Source: Liolophura sinensis
Taxonomy: Eukaryota; Mollusca; Polyplacophora; Chitonida; Chitonidae
Direction of reading: 5' to 3'
DNA: 64,000 bases
Assembly: GCF_032854445.1 (NCBI RefSeq)
Contig: NC_088295.1
Location: 30,305,385-30,369,384 of the forward strand
Shown: positions 40,801-55,800 of the stretch, piece after piece
How the letters are laid out: the number at the start of each line of letters is the position of its first letter
Position numbering within the stretch: position 1 is the first letter of the stretch
Program-made: the position numbers and the translations under genes
Notes under the pieces: model-generated
Told to the model about the DNA's origin: nothing
The model's input: the letters and a program-made list of their open reading frames with translations, nothing else
Database searches by the model: none

Positions 40801-43800
40801 TCGCGAGGTAACGCAAATTATCGAGAACTTGCAAGATGAACATGTTAGTTGTGTTATGTGCCTAGCAGAGATGGCCATGTAGTTTTCGACTCAGTTGGAT
40901 TTACTAGCGATGGGAAGAGGGGACATCTGGCTGAGATGAGCATTTCGATCAACTACGAGTGCGGACAGACACTTTTCATCTGCCCTATCATCGATGTGTG
41001 ACGGACAGCTGTCAGCGCTTAAAGCAGGTACGGTTATGTGACAGGTAGCATTGTTGGCATCAGGGCCATTATCCTAGGCCCGTCAGAGCTATACTTTGCT
41101 CTATTATTAATCTGTACCTTTGCTAACACTACCGCATTAGAATTCATCATGAGGACGGCGTAAAACACCAATCAAATAAATAGAATTTATCGTATTTACA
41201 TGTACATGTGTGTTCCAAACAGACCCCAAAATAACTTTCCAAGATCAATACAGATCCCTCAGAATCGGGGAAAATAAGTATCGGTATCTATAGTTATTCA
41301 TCTGACTATGGTAAAAGATCGAAATTTGAGGCATTATAGAGGCAAACAGATATCACAAAATGATACTGTTGGTTCTGAAATTTGTATTTTCCCAGTATGA
41401 TATTTCACCCTACCTTCCACACAAACTGAATCTCACAACATCTGTCTAACAGAAAGCTTGAAATCATGCAAAATATGCAACATGCAATGTAGCCATTACC
41501 ATGTAGCCATATACTGAGCTGAGTACAGTGGTAATCTTTTAATTATGTTGCTTTGCTTGCCTATATCTTGAAGTGTTTTTGGTATGATATATAGATATAT
41601 CTCTAGGCATATCAAGCCAATTAACACACCTGATACATAACCATATATGTGAATTTTTTTTCAGATATAGATGAATGCCAGGAAAATCCATGTACAGGTC
41701 TGTGTACAAACACAGATGGCAGCTTTACTTGTTCCTGTTTAACAGGTTACAAGTTGCTGTCAGATCGATTGAATTGTGAAGGTAAGTGTTATCTGTTTGT
41801 AATGGAATTAAATAACTGTTCAGTGAATTAAATTCCATTATCACTCAATCCAACATTGGGAAAGCTACATATAAATGTATTCATGCAGTAAGCCCTGGCT
41901 TGAAATTGTTACTGTTTTGCTTTGTGCATTTATCTATTTATTTTTGCTATTCGATAATTATTTTAATCACTTTTTATCTTATTGTCACTAACTACTCTGG
42001 TAGGTAATACCATTCAGAAAAACAGGAGTTACTATGTCATGTAGCTGTTAACCCAATTTTTGTGATGTTCTGGGTTAAATCACTGCCGGCACACCACTGT
42101 ATATGTGCGCAGTGATACAATACAGCAGTTCACGCCCAAGATGACAACCCAACAAAATGTGTTCTGTTGTTATAGCTCAAGCTAGCACAGTTTATCAAGT
42201 AGTTATATACCACAAATTGGCGATGAGGATGGGATGTCCTTAGGAAATGGATGAACTCAAACTCTGTTAAAGCAGACAGGGCGACACGACTGGGACAGCC
42301 TGAAATGTATTTGACAGCGTGACCACATGCATTACACACAACCACAACACTAGAGCTGTGTGAACTTTCTGTAAGCTGTGAACTTTCATCATAAAATTTT
42401 GCTGAAATGTCAGGACATATCGGTCACATTGAACCATTTAATGAATGTGATGATGTCTGGGAATCCTACACTGAGAGACTGGAGCAGTATTTCATTGTAA
42501 ATGAAATTTCTAATGAAAAGAAAGTCCCAGCTCTTCTAAGCGTAATTGGAAGCAAGATATATATGCTTTTAAGTAGTGCGTATGTACCAGACAAACCAGC
42601 CACGAAATCCTTCCGACAACTGGTGAAACTTTTAGGGGAACATCTCAGTCCGCAGCCTAGTGCTGTTTTGCAGCATTGCAGACTTCAGAAACGCAAACAG
42701 CTTGATAGTGAGTCAATTTCTGATTATGTTGCTGAAATATTTAAACTTTCACAACACTGTGAGATTGGTGATAGCCTGAGCCAGATGCCACTGGCTAACA
42801 TGCTAACATTCAGAAACACCTCTTTTCTGAGCGTGAGCTAACATTTAAAAAAGCTGTCGACATAGCTATGGAGGCCGCTGCCCAGGATGTTTCAGAGATG
42901 CGAAATGAGGCCAGTGAAGTACACAAGTTTAATCCCAAGCCTAAACGTGAGATGTCAGAAAGGAAACTTGATAAAAGTTCAGCTACCTTAAACAACCAGA
43001 CCAGGGAAAATTGCTTCCGATATGGACGAAAACATGACCCTGATAAATGTTAGTTTCGAGATCAGGAATGTCATGCGTGCCACAGAAATAGGCACATGGC
43101 AAAATACTGTCGGAATAAGCGCAAGAACAAAAGTAAATCAACAGGATCTGTTAAAGTTGTTAACAGAGATTCTGACAGTGACTTAGATGACTCTGTAATT
43201 GCCAGTTTGTGCATCAGTAAGGTTGACAAAGCTAACCAGGTCATCTGGGTGTATCCAAAGGTGTCCGGAATTAAATTGGACATTGATACTGCAGTATCAG
43301 TTATATCTTTGGCTGAATACAAGAGACTGTATGAGCATCTGAAACTAAAATCGTTCTCAGCAGTCTTCAGAACGTACACTGGTGAAGAGATTTAGCCAGA
43401 AGGGAAATTAAATGCATCTGTAGAGTGCGTTGGTAAAACATGTAACTTAGACTTGTATGTAATAAACACTAGTGGGCCAGCACTATTTGGCCGAGACTGG
43501 CTGATAGCTTGACTGGAAAGCTATGAAGTCTGTAATTAACCAGACAGTTAATCCTCCACAAAAACCTGCTCAGGAAAAACTGAGAAACATGTGTGATGAT
43601 TTCTCATATTTGTTCGCTGACGAGATAGAATGTCTGCCTAACACTAAAGGCAAAATTGTGTTAAAGGATGACAGTAAACCAGTTTTTCATAAGGCTAGGC
43701 AAACACCATTTGCTTTCAAACCTAAGATTGATACTGAACTTAAACATCTGTAAGACTCTAAAATTATTAGTAAAGTTCAGTGGGCCTCTCCCATTGTGCC

Positions 43801-46800
43801 CGTTGTTAAACGCAATGGCTCTGTAAGAATTTGAGGTGGCTTTAAGGTGTCAATCAGTCCACAACTGAAAGTTGATAAATATCCACTTCCAACAATTGAA
43901 GAAACTCTCACTAAACTGTCAAAAGGTAAAGTTTTTTCAAAGATAGACTTATGCCTAGCATATCTCTATGTGGAGATTGATGATGAGTGTAAGAAATACC
44001 TTATTATTAACACTCGCTTAGGCTTATACCAGTACAACAGATTAGTGTTTGGCATTGCATCTGCCCAAGCCCTTTTGGACGACATTATCATGGCAGGTGA
44101 TTCTGAACATAAGAACTTGGACATTGTAGAAATGGTTTTACAACGTCTGAAAGACAATCAACTTTGCATTGACCGAGGTAAATGTGAATTCTTGAAATCT
44201 ACAATAACCTGCTGACAGTATAGGGAAGACAACCCAAAAAGTAAGGGCCATGGTAGAAGTGGAACGCCCACTTGACATGTCACAGTTACAATCGTTTCTT
44301 GGACTGGTGAACTACTACCACAGATCCTTGCCAAATTTGTGTACATTGCTTCACCCACTTCATGACCTCCTGAAAAAGCGTAAGAAATGGAAATGGTCAG
44401 ATGCTTGTGATAAATCATTTGTAAAAGTGAAGAAGTTGATTTCGTCACAAATGGTTCTGACACATCATGATCCACATAAACCACTTCGCTTAGCCAGTGA
44501 CAAGTCAGCCTATGGATTGGGAATTGTGTTATCATATGTCATGGAAGACGGAACCGAGAGACCAGTTGCGTTTGTGTGTCTCTCTCTCTGACCAAATCTG
44601 AGCGGAACTATTTGCAGATAGACAAGGAAGCCTTAGGCCTTATATGGGGTGTGAAACATTTCCATCAGTATGTATATGGTCGGAAGTTTACTCTTGTTAC
44701 TGACCACCAACCCATGTTGTCGATCCTGTATCCAAAGAAGATCCCGGTTATGACCGCTACTCGCCTTCATCGTTATGCACTGTTTCTGGCAGGTCACGAT
44801 TACCAAATTGAGTACAATAGTACTGCCCAAGACTGTAATGCAGACTCGCTTTCGCATTTACCATTAGCGGTTAGCCAACCGACTGATGAAGGGGATGTTG
44901 ATTCAGCAGACATGTTCCACATATCCCAAACCCAGCAACATCCTGTTACCTGTACTGACGTCAAACGTGACACTAGGCATGACAGTACCTTAGCAAGTGT
45001 GCTAGAATTCGTGACTACAGAGTGAACATCAGATGGTAAGGACATTTTGACTTACTACAGGCGGTGAGATGAACTGTCGGTGTATAATGGCTGCTTGTTA
45101 TGGGGTATCCGAGTGATTTTTGCCGTTGCTTCTACCTTCCCATGTTTTTCAGGAACTACATGATGGTTACCCAGGTGTCGTTAAGTTAAAAGCAGTGGCT
45201 CATAGTTATGTTTGGTGGCATGGTATTGACTCTGACATTGAGAAAACTGCTAAGCAGTGTTTGGGATGTCAATTCCATTGGAAAATGGAACAGTCAGTCC
45301 CACTGCATCCATGGGAGTGGCCATCGGGTCCATGGCAGCAATGTCAATGTTGACATTGCAGGTCCATTTCTAGGGACAATGTTTCTTGTTGTGGCTGATG
45401 CACACTCAAAGTGGCCAGAGGTGATATTCATGTCATCCACAACAGCACAGCGGACTATTGAGACACTTTGTGATATTTTCACACGGAATGGTGCACCAGA
45501 ACAGCTACTTTCTGATAATGGTCCACAGTTCATTGCATCCAAATTTGCTGACTTCATGAAACAGAATGGCATCCGCCATATTCGGTCTGCTCTGTACCAT
45601 CCAGCTACAAACGGATTGGTTGAAAGGTTCATTCAGACGTTGAAGCAGTCTTTTCATGCCTTGAAAGGGGAGGAAGAAACAGTGAATGTCAAGTTGGCAA
45701 AAATCCTTCTTTCGTATGGAAATAGGCCTCATACTATGACTCCGTAATAGGTTGTATTAAAACCTGACATGAGGAAACATGTGAATGATAAAGCGTTCCA
45801 GCAGTCCCTTCTGCAGGACAATAAAATGTGCGAATTCTCTGTGGGAGAGACAGTGCTTGTTCGTGATTATCATGGAAACCAGAAATGGATCACTGGCATG
45901 ATTCAGGAAAGGCTTGGGCTGGTGAACTGTTCTGTTATAGTAGATAACATGACTTGGAAACGCCATGTAGAGTAGATACGCAGTACCAAGTTACCTGTTA
46001 CTCTGCGTCTGCCAGCAGATGATCCAGTAATTGTGCCAACCTATAGCGATTCGTTGCAGGACAGTTCTCCTAAAGCAGTACCATCCGAACTGACTGTACC
46101 GAACCATGTAGTTAAATCTATCCTTGATCCTATGGCAGCTAATGTGTCTCGCCATGAAACGGAGAGACACTACCCATTGAGACAGAGAAAACCACCAGAC
46201 AGGTTAGATTTATGATCACTGTGCTAGGGGCAGAATAATCCCCTGTGAACACCAAGCTAGGGTAGGTTGTGCTTTTCATTAGAACTGTAATTGATAACTT
46301 GTTGAACTTCTTAACTATTTCCTGACTACCAATTAAGTTGATGAACATTTGACTTTGATTTCTAGTGACATTTGTGAAGTTCCTTGATCTGCAGTTTAGT
46401 TTTATGTTTATTTTATGTTGAGAGTTCATTGGGCAACATTGTTATGTAACACACTGTATTGTGGTTCTAAGCCACGTGTGAGAAGATGTGATGTTCTGGG
46501 TTAAATCACTGCTGTATACGCGCAGTGATACAATAAAGCGATTCGTGCCCAAGATGGCAACCAAACAAAATGTGTTTTGTTGTCATAGGTCATGCTAGCA
46601 CAGTTTATCAAGTAGTTATGTACAACAATTTTCAGCAGGCATAAAATCATGTGCCTGGTGACATGTGTCAGCTAATCACTAGGACACGTAAGGTGTGGAT
46701 TCAAACCCAGTTTGGGGCTGGGAAGTTTTACAGTCTGCTGCTCTCTCTGTTGTGGGATCTCGGTGTTAGGTGGTCAGCGACGCTTGTGTGATCATTTGCA

Positions 46801-49800
46801 CAGTATAATTAACGTGTTACAGAAATCCGACATGGTGTACATTTTCTGCATATCACTTGTGAGAAAGTTTATTAGTAACATGCTTAATACTATCTGTTGA
46901 TGCATGGTTTACCCCAGGCACTCCGGTTTCCTGACTGCCATCTGCACACACATTTGATTGTACACATTACCCATTGTTAGTGTGTAGCAAATCATTAGGC
47001 CAAAAGAAAAAATTGGATTCACTATCATGAAGCCTGATTAAAAAAAAATACCCTCAATGTGGTTTTATAACATTGTGGCATATTGTGTCTTTAATCTGCC
47101 TCTTTATACTTCTATTTCTTCCAGGTACAGATTTTGTATGTTGATATTGTTGATACATTTACTTAATATTAACTTTACTAACAGAAATTATCATTAATCT
47201 TTTTAATAGTCATACATGCATGTACACTTGAAAGTATAAATTAATATATAATGTACAAACAACAGCAGGAATGGAACTTAGATTTGTCATCTGCCAAGAT
47301 TACTCATTAATTATAATGTTAATATGGCCTGTAGAAATCTACTTTCATAAGCAAATGAAATTTTGATGCCAGTTTCATGCCAAGTATTCCTGGTAACTCT
47401 TGAGTCATTCGGTAAAGTGACTGAATTAATCAAGAAGCAAGCATAGACATGTCAGTTGAAAAATACTAAATTTTAGATGAAATATAGAGGACTGAGTCTG
47501 TTCACATCAAAATGGACTTTCTTTCCTTTTAACAGAGTGCGATAGCTTTCACTGGGGAGACAATTGTGTGAACGAGTGCAACTGTGGGGATAACTCAGAA
47601 CGTTGCTCGCCACGTACAGGCTGCATCTGCAAGACTGGATTCACTGGAGCCAGCTGTGAGAATGACACAGACGAGTGTTTGACCATACAATGTGGTAGCT
47701 TCCAAGACTGCGTAAACACACCTGGAAGTTACCGATGTGAATGTCAATCAGGCTATCAACTATCAGAGAACAGTCAGTGCACAGGTTGGTTTATATGCTT
47801 GATATGGATTTGTGTACATGTGACCTGTGTATACAAGATATATACAGATGGTACATATATACTTCTGAAGCATATTTGGCATATACATGCACATTAAGGG
47901 TCATGGTTGGCTTAGTTGTCAAACATTTTGGGGTGAGGGAGTGAGGGGAGGGGGGTGTGGCGTTGTTGGTGTTGAACTAACTTTTACCAGCATAGTGTAG
48001 GCCAGGTTTTTGAGGATGGGACACCAGGTAGAGCCTGGAGAAAACCACCACCATTTACTAGAATTTACATTTACTACAATCCCCCTGACTTAGTAGGCAT
48101 TCCATCATGTAACACAAGTCCTGTCTTTTGAGATAGATCCTTCAACACCCTGTGATCTCTGACATCTTTTTTCTTTTTTTTTCACACATAAAGCTGGCAA
48201 CATTTCTCAGTCAAGGTGCCATAATTAACATATTTGTAATATGTCAAGGATTATTCAAGTCAACTGTTTACTTTCACTTTCAAACTTGAAAGCTGAAACA
48301 AAGCCAGCTCCACATCTCCAAGTTTTCATTTACCCTAAATCTTCTACTAATTTGACCAGTAAAGTATAACTTTTGAAGACTTATATGTGTTGTACAGGTA
48401 GGGGCACAAAGTATGACCTTCCCAGAAATTATGGAAGTAAACTGTTAAGATAAAACAAGATTCCTTCAGTGTGCAAACTAGAGCATGCACTACATATTTC
48501 AGAGCTCAAATTTGTTGATGATTTTGTCAAAGCAATAGTCTCCTTAATTACTACCTTATTGACTAATTTATTGTTCAGTATGTCTTGTATTTCTGTTTAT
48601 AGTCTCAGGACATTTACATCGATACTTACACTGCTCGTTACTGTTTCAGATGTTGACGAGTGCTCAGAATTGTCGCTTAATGACTGTGATGTGGTATCTA
48701 CAAACTGTGTAAATGTCCAGGGCAATTATTCCTGTGATTGCAGACAGGGATACAGGAGAATTGGATCAGCTTGTGTAGGTGAGTGGTATTTATAAGGAGG
48801 GATACAGGGGAATGGGATCAGGAGAACTGGATCAGGTTGTGTACATGAGAGGTGTTTATAAGAAGCTGGGATACCAGAAAATTGGATCAGACTGTGTAGG
48901 TGAGTGGTGTTTATAAGCAGGGATACAGGGGAATGGGTTCAGGAAAATTGGATGAGCTTGCATACATGTAGGTGATTGGTATTTATAAGGAGGGATACAG
49001 GGGAATGGGATCAGGAGAACTGGATCAGGTTGTGTACATGAGAGGTGTTTATAAGAAGCTGGGATACCAGAAAATTGGATCAGCTTTTGTAGGTGAGTGG
49101 TGTTTATAAGCAGGGATACAGGGGAATGGGTTCAGGAAAATTGGATGAGCTTGCATACATGTAGGTGATTGGTATTTATAAGGAGGGATACAGGGGAATG
49201 GGATCAGGAGAACTGGATCAGGTTGTGTACATGAGTGGTGTTTAAAGTTGGGGTACAGAAGAATTGGATCAGACTGTCTAGGTGAGTGTTGTTTAGGCAG
49301 GGACACAGGAGAATTAGATGAACATGTATAGGTGAGTGGCGTTTAGTCAGGGATACAGGGAAATTGGATCAGCTTGTGTAGGTGAGTTTTGTTCAGGCAG
49401 GGATATAGAAAAATTGGATCAGCTTGTGTAGGTGAGTGGTGTTTAGTCAGGGATACAGGAAAATTGGATCAGCTTGTGTAGGTGAGTGTTGTTCAGGCAG
49501 GGATATAGAAAAATTGGATCAGCTTGTGTAAGTGAGTGGTGTTCAGTCAGGGATACAGGGGAATTGGATCAGCTTGTGTAAGTGAGTGGTGTTTAGTCAG
49601 GGACTCAGGGAAATTGGGTCAGCTTGTGTAAGTGAGTGGTGTTAAGGCAAGGATACAGGGAAATTGGGTCAGCCTGTGTAGGTGATTTGTGTTTAGTCAG
49701 GGATACAGGGAAATTGGGTCAGCTTGTGTAAGTGAGTGGTGTTTTGTCAGGGACACAGGGAAATTGGGTCAGCCTGTGTAGGTGAGTTGTGTTTAGCCAG

Positions 49801-52800
49801 GGATACAGGGCAATTGGGTCAGCTTGTGTAGGTGAGTGGTGTTTAGTCAGGGATACAGGAGGATTGGATCAGCTTGTGTAGGTAAGTGTTGTTTAGCCAG
49901 GGATACAGGGAAATTGGGTCAGCTTGTGTAGGTGAGTGTTGTTTAGGCAGGGATACAGATTAATTGGGTCAGCTTGTGTAAGTGAGTAGTGTTTAGTCAG
50001 GGATACAGGGAAATTGGGTCAGCTTTTGTAAGTGAGTGGTGTTTAGGCAGGGATACAGGAGAACTGGGTCAGCTTGTATGAGTAGTGTTTAGTCAGGGAT
50101 ACAGGGAAATTGGGTCAGCTTTTATAAGTGAGTGGTGTTTAGTCAGGGATACAGGAGAACTGGGTCAGCTTGTGTAAGTGAGTAGTGTTTAGGCAGGGAT
50201 ACAGGGAAATTGGGTCAGCTTTTATAAGTGAGTAGTGTTTAGGCAGGGATGCAGGAGAACTGGGTCAGCTTGTGTAAGTGAGTGTTGTTTAGGCAGGGAT
50301 ACAGGAGAACTGGGTCAGCTTGTGTAGGTGAACAGGAGTAGAAGAGAATCAGATTACCTGAAATGATTGTACTTTATAGCTACAGGTACAGGTCTTGTTT
50401 GCAGTTAATATAATAGTATAAATTACACGCAAATGTCAATTGAATATATATTGTAAACACCAAATAATTTTATTTTAAGTAAGTGATATAGTCATACTAG
50501 CTAGATCAATTACAAACTGTGAAGTGCCTGCAAAATTCCAATTTTTCATGAATTCTTTTATATCCTCCAGTTTTTTCTGAATAAGTATATTGTTGGCATC
50601 TACTTAAGCATGTTAAAGTTTGTGAGGTAAAATTCTTTCTTTGTAGATATAGATGAATGTGTTGAAGGAACTCATGTGTGCCAACAAGAGTGTGAGAATT
50701 CTATCGGAGGCTATAATTGTGAATGCTTACCAGGCTATGTGCTAGAAGACGACCGCATTACATGTTTTGACGGTAAATACACCTTTTCTCTTGATGCGTT
50801 GCATTGGCACAGTAAAAGTGCCTGCAAAATTCCAGGCAAATTATGTTTAAAGCAAATTATTTATGTATTTTTTGTGTTAATCTATTTTCTGTCTGTTAAC
50901 AGTTTTGTTTTTGTTTCCTTCCCATATATACTGCTGTACATGTATTAGTCTGTTTGTAAAGAGTTCATAGTTGGCTTTTTACCATCTGTCGTCACAAAAT
51001 ATTTTCATATTCATATGGGTAATATTGTGGATATGCTTTGTGAACCAAAAGTTTTTGCCTATATGTCTCACTCTGAATCATATGACAATTTTTATATGCC
51101 CAGTCATTAGGGTCTGTCCATCTATCCATCTGTCCGTTCGTCCGTATTCGTGTCCGGGCTATCACTCCAGCACCTTTGTGCATAGAGGTTTAATTTTGGA
51201 TACATACATACATAGATGACAATTGGTTGCGACATACATTTGTCCATTTTCACAGTTGTCATGGTTGCCAGATTGCCATTTCCATATGTACATGTATACT
51301 ATATTAATAGATATGATTTTGTGCCTGGGCTACAACTTCAACTGTTTTCTGCATAAAGTTTGGATTTGAGGTGGACAGCTTTTTCTGCTTGCGATGAAGA
51401 TTCCCCTCAGGGGTTATACTCACCATAATGCTGCTGGTATTCTTTTATACATTTCAAACAAAGGCATTTGTTGGGGCATATATAGTGTTCACCTGAACTC
51501 TTGTTAACAATTTAAGCACACTAACAGAAGTGTCAGAATGCTTATTTCTTATCTTTGCTAATAATTTCAGATGATAAGCTGTGTGAAAAGCGAAACATCA
51601 CATACTGTGACCATGCATGTACTGTGGAAAACCAGGAGCCGAAATGTGTGTGTTTCTCTGGCTACAACCTTGTTAATACCTCCCATTGTGAAGGTTAGAC
51701 ACTTGTGGTTTCCTCATTATATAATATGGCAAACTTTAGTGGACGAAGTAAATTATTAAACTCATGATGATGAGACATGTCTTATTATGTATCCAAAAGT
51801 TTGGATTTTCAATATTGTAATTTTTTCATAATTTTTAAATAAGTGAAACCATATTAGCTGTCTGCTCTTTACTTGTTGGATGCTTTGGATCCACAGATGC
51901 CCTGGCTATGTAAGTGAAATGATTTTTAATTTTGCCTGACTGTCTGTCCACAGACATTGATGAGTGTATGGCAGATCCTATGCCCTGTAGCCAGTCCTGT
52001 AACAACACTGTTGGTAGTTTCTCATGTGGATGTCAGCTGGGGTATAAACTAGCCAATGATGGAAAAACCTGTGAAGGTACATGTATCACTGTACACTGAT
52101 GGCCTTGCATGTTACTGACTGTTAAATAGTTTCTTCTTTTACTTTTTGATGGCAGTTGGATGCTAAATTTCAAATATTAAAGACACCACATGTCACCTGG
52201 AAAAATTGAACTTCGGTGTATATACATATTAAGTAGTGGTGTCATAACTTACTGAATTAGCGACTTAGTGCAATGTGTATTAAAATCATTGTTAAAGAAT
52301 ATATTAGGAGTGGTATCTCCAAAAGCTCAGTGTTTACACATATGTACAACACAATAAAACATGTGGGATATTCCATTCTTGATGCGATATTAAATACCGT
52401 AAATTACCAGATTCTTGGCTTAGTGTAGGCCTATTATGCATTAGAATCAGAATTAAACAAAAAGTTACGGGTAGTATCTTAAAAAGCACAGCGTGTATGG
52501 AAATTGATGGAAATATAATTGTAACATTAAATGTTATTGTTACTTTTACAGTGTGTGATGCATTTCACTGGGGATTGAACTGTGCCACTGAGTGTGGGTG
52601 TGGGGCAGGAGCATTCTCATGTAACAACACATCTGGCTGTGTGTGTAAGGATGGCTGGAAAGGGGACAAGTGTGATGTGGACATACAGGAGTGTTCGACT
52701 GTAAACATCTGTGGTAACCTGGAGACCTGCACTGAACTGCTGGGGTCCTATAGATGTGATTGTAACACAGGGTACCAAAAGTCAGGTGATTCTTGTGAAG

Positions 52801-55800
52801 GTAAGGTATAGTTATGGCTAGTTACATTACTGAGACGTCTGGATGGAAATGGCTTACAGGATAGTGATCATTATTCTGTTTATGGTATGCTGATTGTTAG
52901 CTGTTAAACATAAAGCAAGACTATGTCCGATCAGCTTCCAAGATATTTTGACATGAAACAAGAACATGTCAGACTTGATGATGTATTGAATGAAGCAAAA
53001 CTTCTGATGATGCAAGGATTGTGAACACTGACAAATGGAACCCAGATTAATAATCCATGAGAAAGCCATTTCAGTGCACACAGGTTCTCAAGTGAGAGCC
53101 ATTTTTTTTTCAAGTAGTTGTTTTCAGCCTTTTCTGAAACATGGCTGTCTGTTCAATGTAGTTATTGTTTAATGATTGTAGAAACTGGGTTCACAGTGAA
53201 GTCACTTAAAGTATGTTTTATTAATGATGATTGTTACGGTGACAAACAAGTATAAATCAAACATTTTCTATGATTTATTTCAAATTTGATTTAGGTACAT
53301 GACATTGTTTGTCAATATCGACTTGTTTTGTTTCTTTAGATATTGACGAATGTGCATCAAGTAAAGACAACGAGTGTGCCCAAGCCTGTGTCAACACAGT
53401 GCCAGGATATAGCTGTGACTGTTGGGCAGGTTTTAAGCCTGTGACTGAAAATAGAGCAATATGTATAGGTTTGTATTCTTCCATGGCAAAATCCAAATAT
53501 TATACATGTACCAAACAGTATTTGGATGTGTTCACACAACTTTTTTGTTGTGATAAAAGCAGCAAAGCAGGTACATGAAGGTTGAATCATTAAGTGGTTA
53601 ATGTCTGTTAATTACCCATGGTTCATTATTCCCTTGTGCTATAGTGTTGCAATGCTATAACCACTACTTTGTGAGTTTCAGAGAATAATGGTTTCCACTT
53701 TTGATCTGACATTACACATACAAGATCACTTAATTTACATCACCTTTTGCTGATGCACAACCACAGTTGATACATTAAACTGCACCATGTATCATTCTAG
53801 CATTATTCCCATTAGTCTACATTATATCAGCCTGATTTAGTGTCACATATGGCATATTATATCATGTCATGCCAGGTAATTTCTATGGAAAGCCGAAAAT
53901 GCTGTTTTTGAGGATTCTTCAGGTCCAGGAGTTAAATAATGTCATTCAGCATTAATACTTCTGAACAATTATGTCTAATAGGAATGTGGATAGGTGTCCT
54001 TTCATTGTAATAACACCTAATTTCTCTTGGAACATGTCATAGTACTTTAAGGCACAGAACACACTAACAAGCAGTATATGTCAGATGTGAGGCCATTAAA
54101 CACTATCCATAAAAGTAGTTTGATTTATTTTTTAGAATTTTTTCAACCTAGTGAACTGCAGTTTTAGCTTTGGACAGGTGACATCACATCAGGATTTTGC
54201 CAATTAACACACACTTAAGGCTAGATTTCATAATTTAGAATGAATATGCATACAGATGTATAAATTCACTTGTCTAAATGGACCGCGAAACAAACTATTT
54301 CAAGCAAAAAACATGGATGTTACATCACCGATAGCTTCTGAGTCATTATACAGAACACTGTAGAAATTGATGTTCAGAGCCTTTTACTTTTAAAATTCTA
54401 AAAAAAGATAAGCTGTCATCATATAATAACTGTTTTCCTGGTAGGTTTTTAATTGTCTTTCATCTGATGTATACTTATACTTTATTTTAGTGCTTTCTTT
54501 ACCTTTAAAGGGTTGCTATTATGGCCACTCACCCAACAACTATGCAGTCTAGTGTTATCAAAGGTCTCTCCTGTAATAGTTGTCCACAGTCCCTCAATTT
54601 TTATTTACTTATTTTCATAATACTATTGAAACATACACTAATAATTTGAAGTCCAGTAGTTTTATTTGTAGCAGAAAGGATAATCACATACATATATACT
54701 GTGTCTGAATGTTGATTGAGGCTAGTGTATTATAATAAAGGTAACTTTCTCCAACAATACTTGTGTTTCAGACATTGATGAATGTGAGCAGGGTCACGAC
54801 TGCGAACAGCTGTGTGACAATACAGCAGGTAGTTACAGATGTAACTGTAAACAGGGGTTCACTACTGACATGGATAGATTCACCTGTGTGAAAGGTAGAG
54901 ATACTGTATTAATATATTTCTTTGAGGTCTATTTCTTTGATCAAGGTTCCTTTAGGAACTTGGCTTGGGAGCTTGATGTTTGCTTCTTTGCTTTTGAATA
55001 TTTAAGAGTTATTAATAATTTCCATGTTCATGCCTGTGCTTATGTCTACCTGTTTATCACTATTTTAAGTGACTAAAATACCCATCTCTTTCGGTGATGA
55101 TAAATAGAGCATATTTTATGTGAGAGATGAAATATAATCCATAAGACATTAAGTCATGTAAGTGTGTTAATTGTCTTCTTTTTTTGTTTTTACCTTTTCA
55201 AAGAACTAAACAAATGGTTCTCAAACTTCACTATTAATAATCCCTTTACTGGTACTAGAACTGTCAGTTCATCAGTAATGCGTTATGTGGATTTATTTTT
55301 TCATTTTATTCACTTAAAACTTGATACATGGCCTCACCAATACAAGCTGTAGTTCAGACTCGAGTTTTGGGCCATTTAGCCCATTTTCAACAAAACTATG
55401 GTACTTTTAGCCCTGTTTTGGACTCAACTGTTTTCTGAACTGTTTTTATGAAAGAAGTGATCATTCCAACTTGAAAATGACTTCATGTTAGCATGATAGG
55501 ATTGGATTGCTATTTATGTACATGTAGCTCCTACCCTCTAGCTGACAACTAGTAGCTCAGACTGGTGTGAGGCATGTACATGTAGGGGCCTACATGTAGC
55601 TCCTACCCTCTAGCTGACAACTAGTGGCTCAAATTGTTGTGAGACATGTACATGTAGCACCTACCCTCTAGCTGACAACTAGTAGCTCAGACTGGTGTAA
55701 GACATGTACATGTAGCTCCTACCCTCTCGCTGACAACTAGTAGCTCAGACTGGTGTGAGACATGTACATGTAGCTCCTACCCTCTACCTGACAGCTAGTA

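Larger units (their letters stand above)
42061..46627 (+). mobile_element. Ty3/gypsy-type LTR retrotransposon, complete ends, decayed coding part
   Basis: Two LTRs start TGTGATGTTC and end in CA: 42061-42214 (154 bp) and 46487-46627 (141 bp). They are flanked by the 5-bp target duplication ATTTT (42056-42060 and 46628-46632). The 3' LTR has AATAAA at 46532; the 5' LTR copy of this site is changed. Between them lie gag, protease, reverse transcriptase, RNase H and integrase remains in that order, interrupted by stops and frameshifts. The LTRs differ by small indels and substitutions, so the insertion is not very recent. It lies in intron 17 in the sense orientation. Confidence 0.92.

Noticed and set aside
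47768-47897. Read-through of EGF exons into introns, here and at other donors
   Set aside because: The six-cysteine modules end at the donors, all phase 1, and the read-through tails have no domain content.
48745-50335. CRISPR-like array
   Set aside because: Contiguous tandem units without unique spacers, in an animal intron, derived from exon 19.
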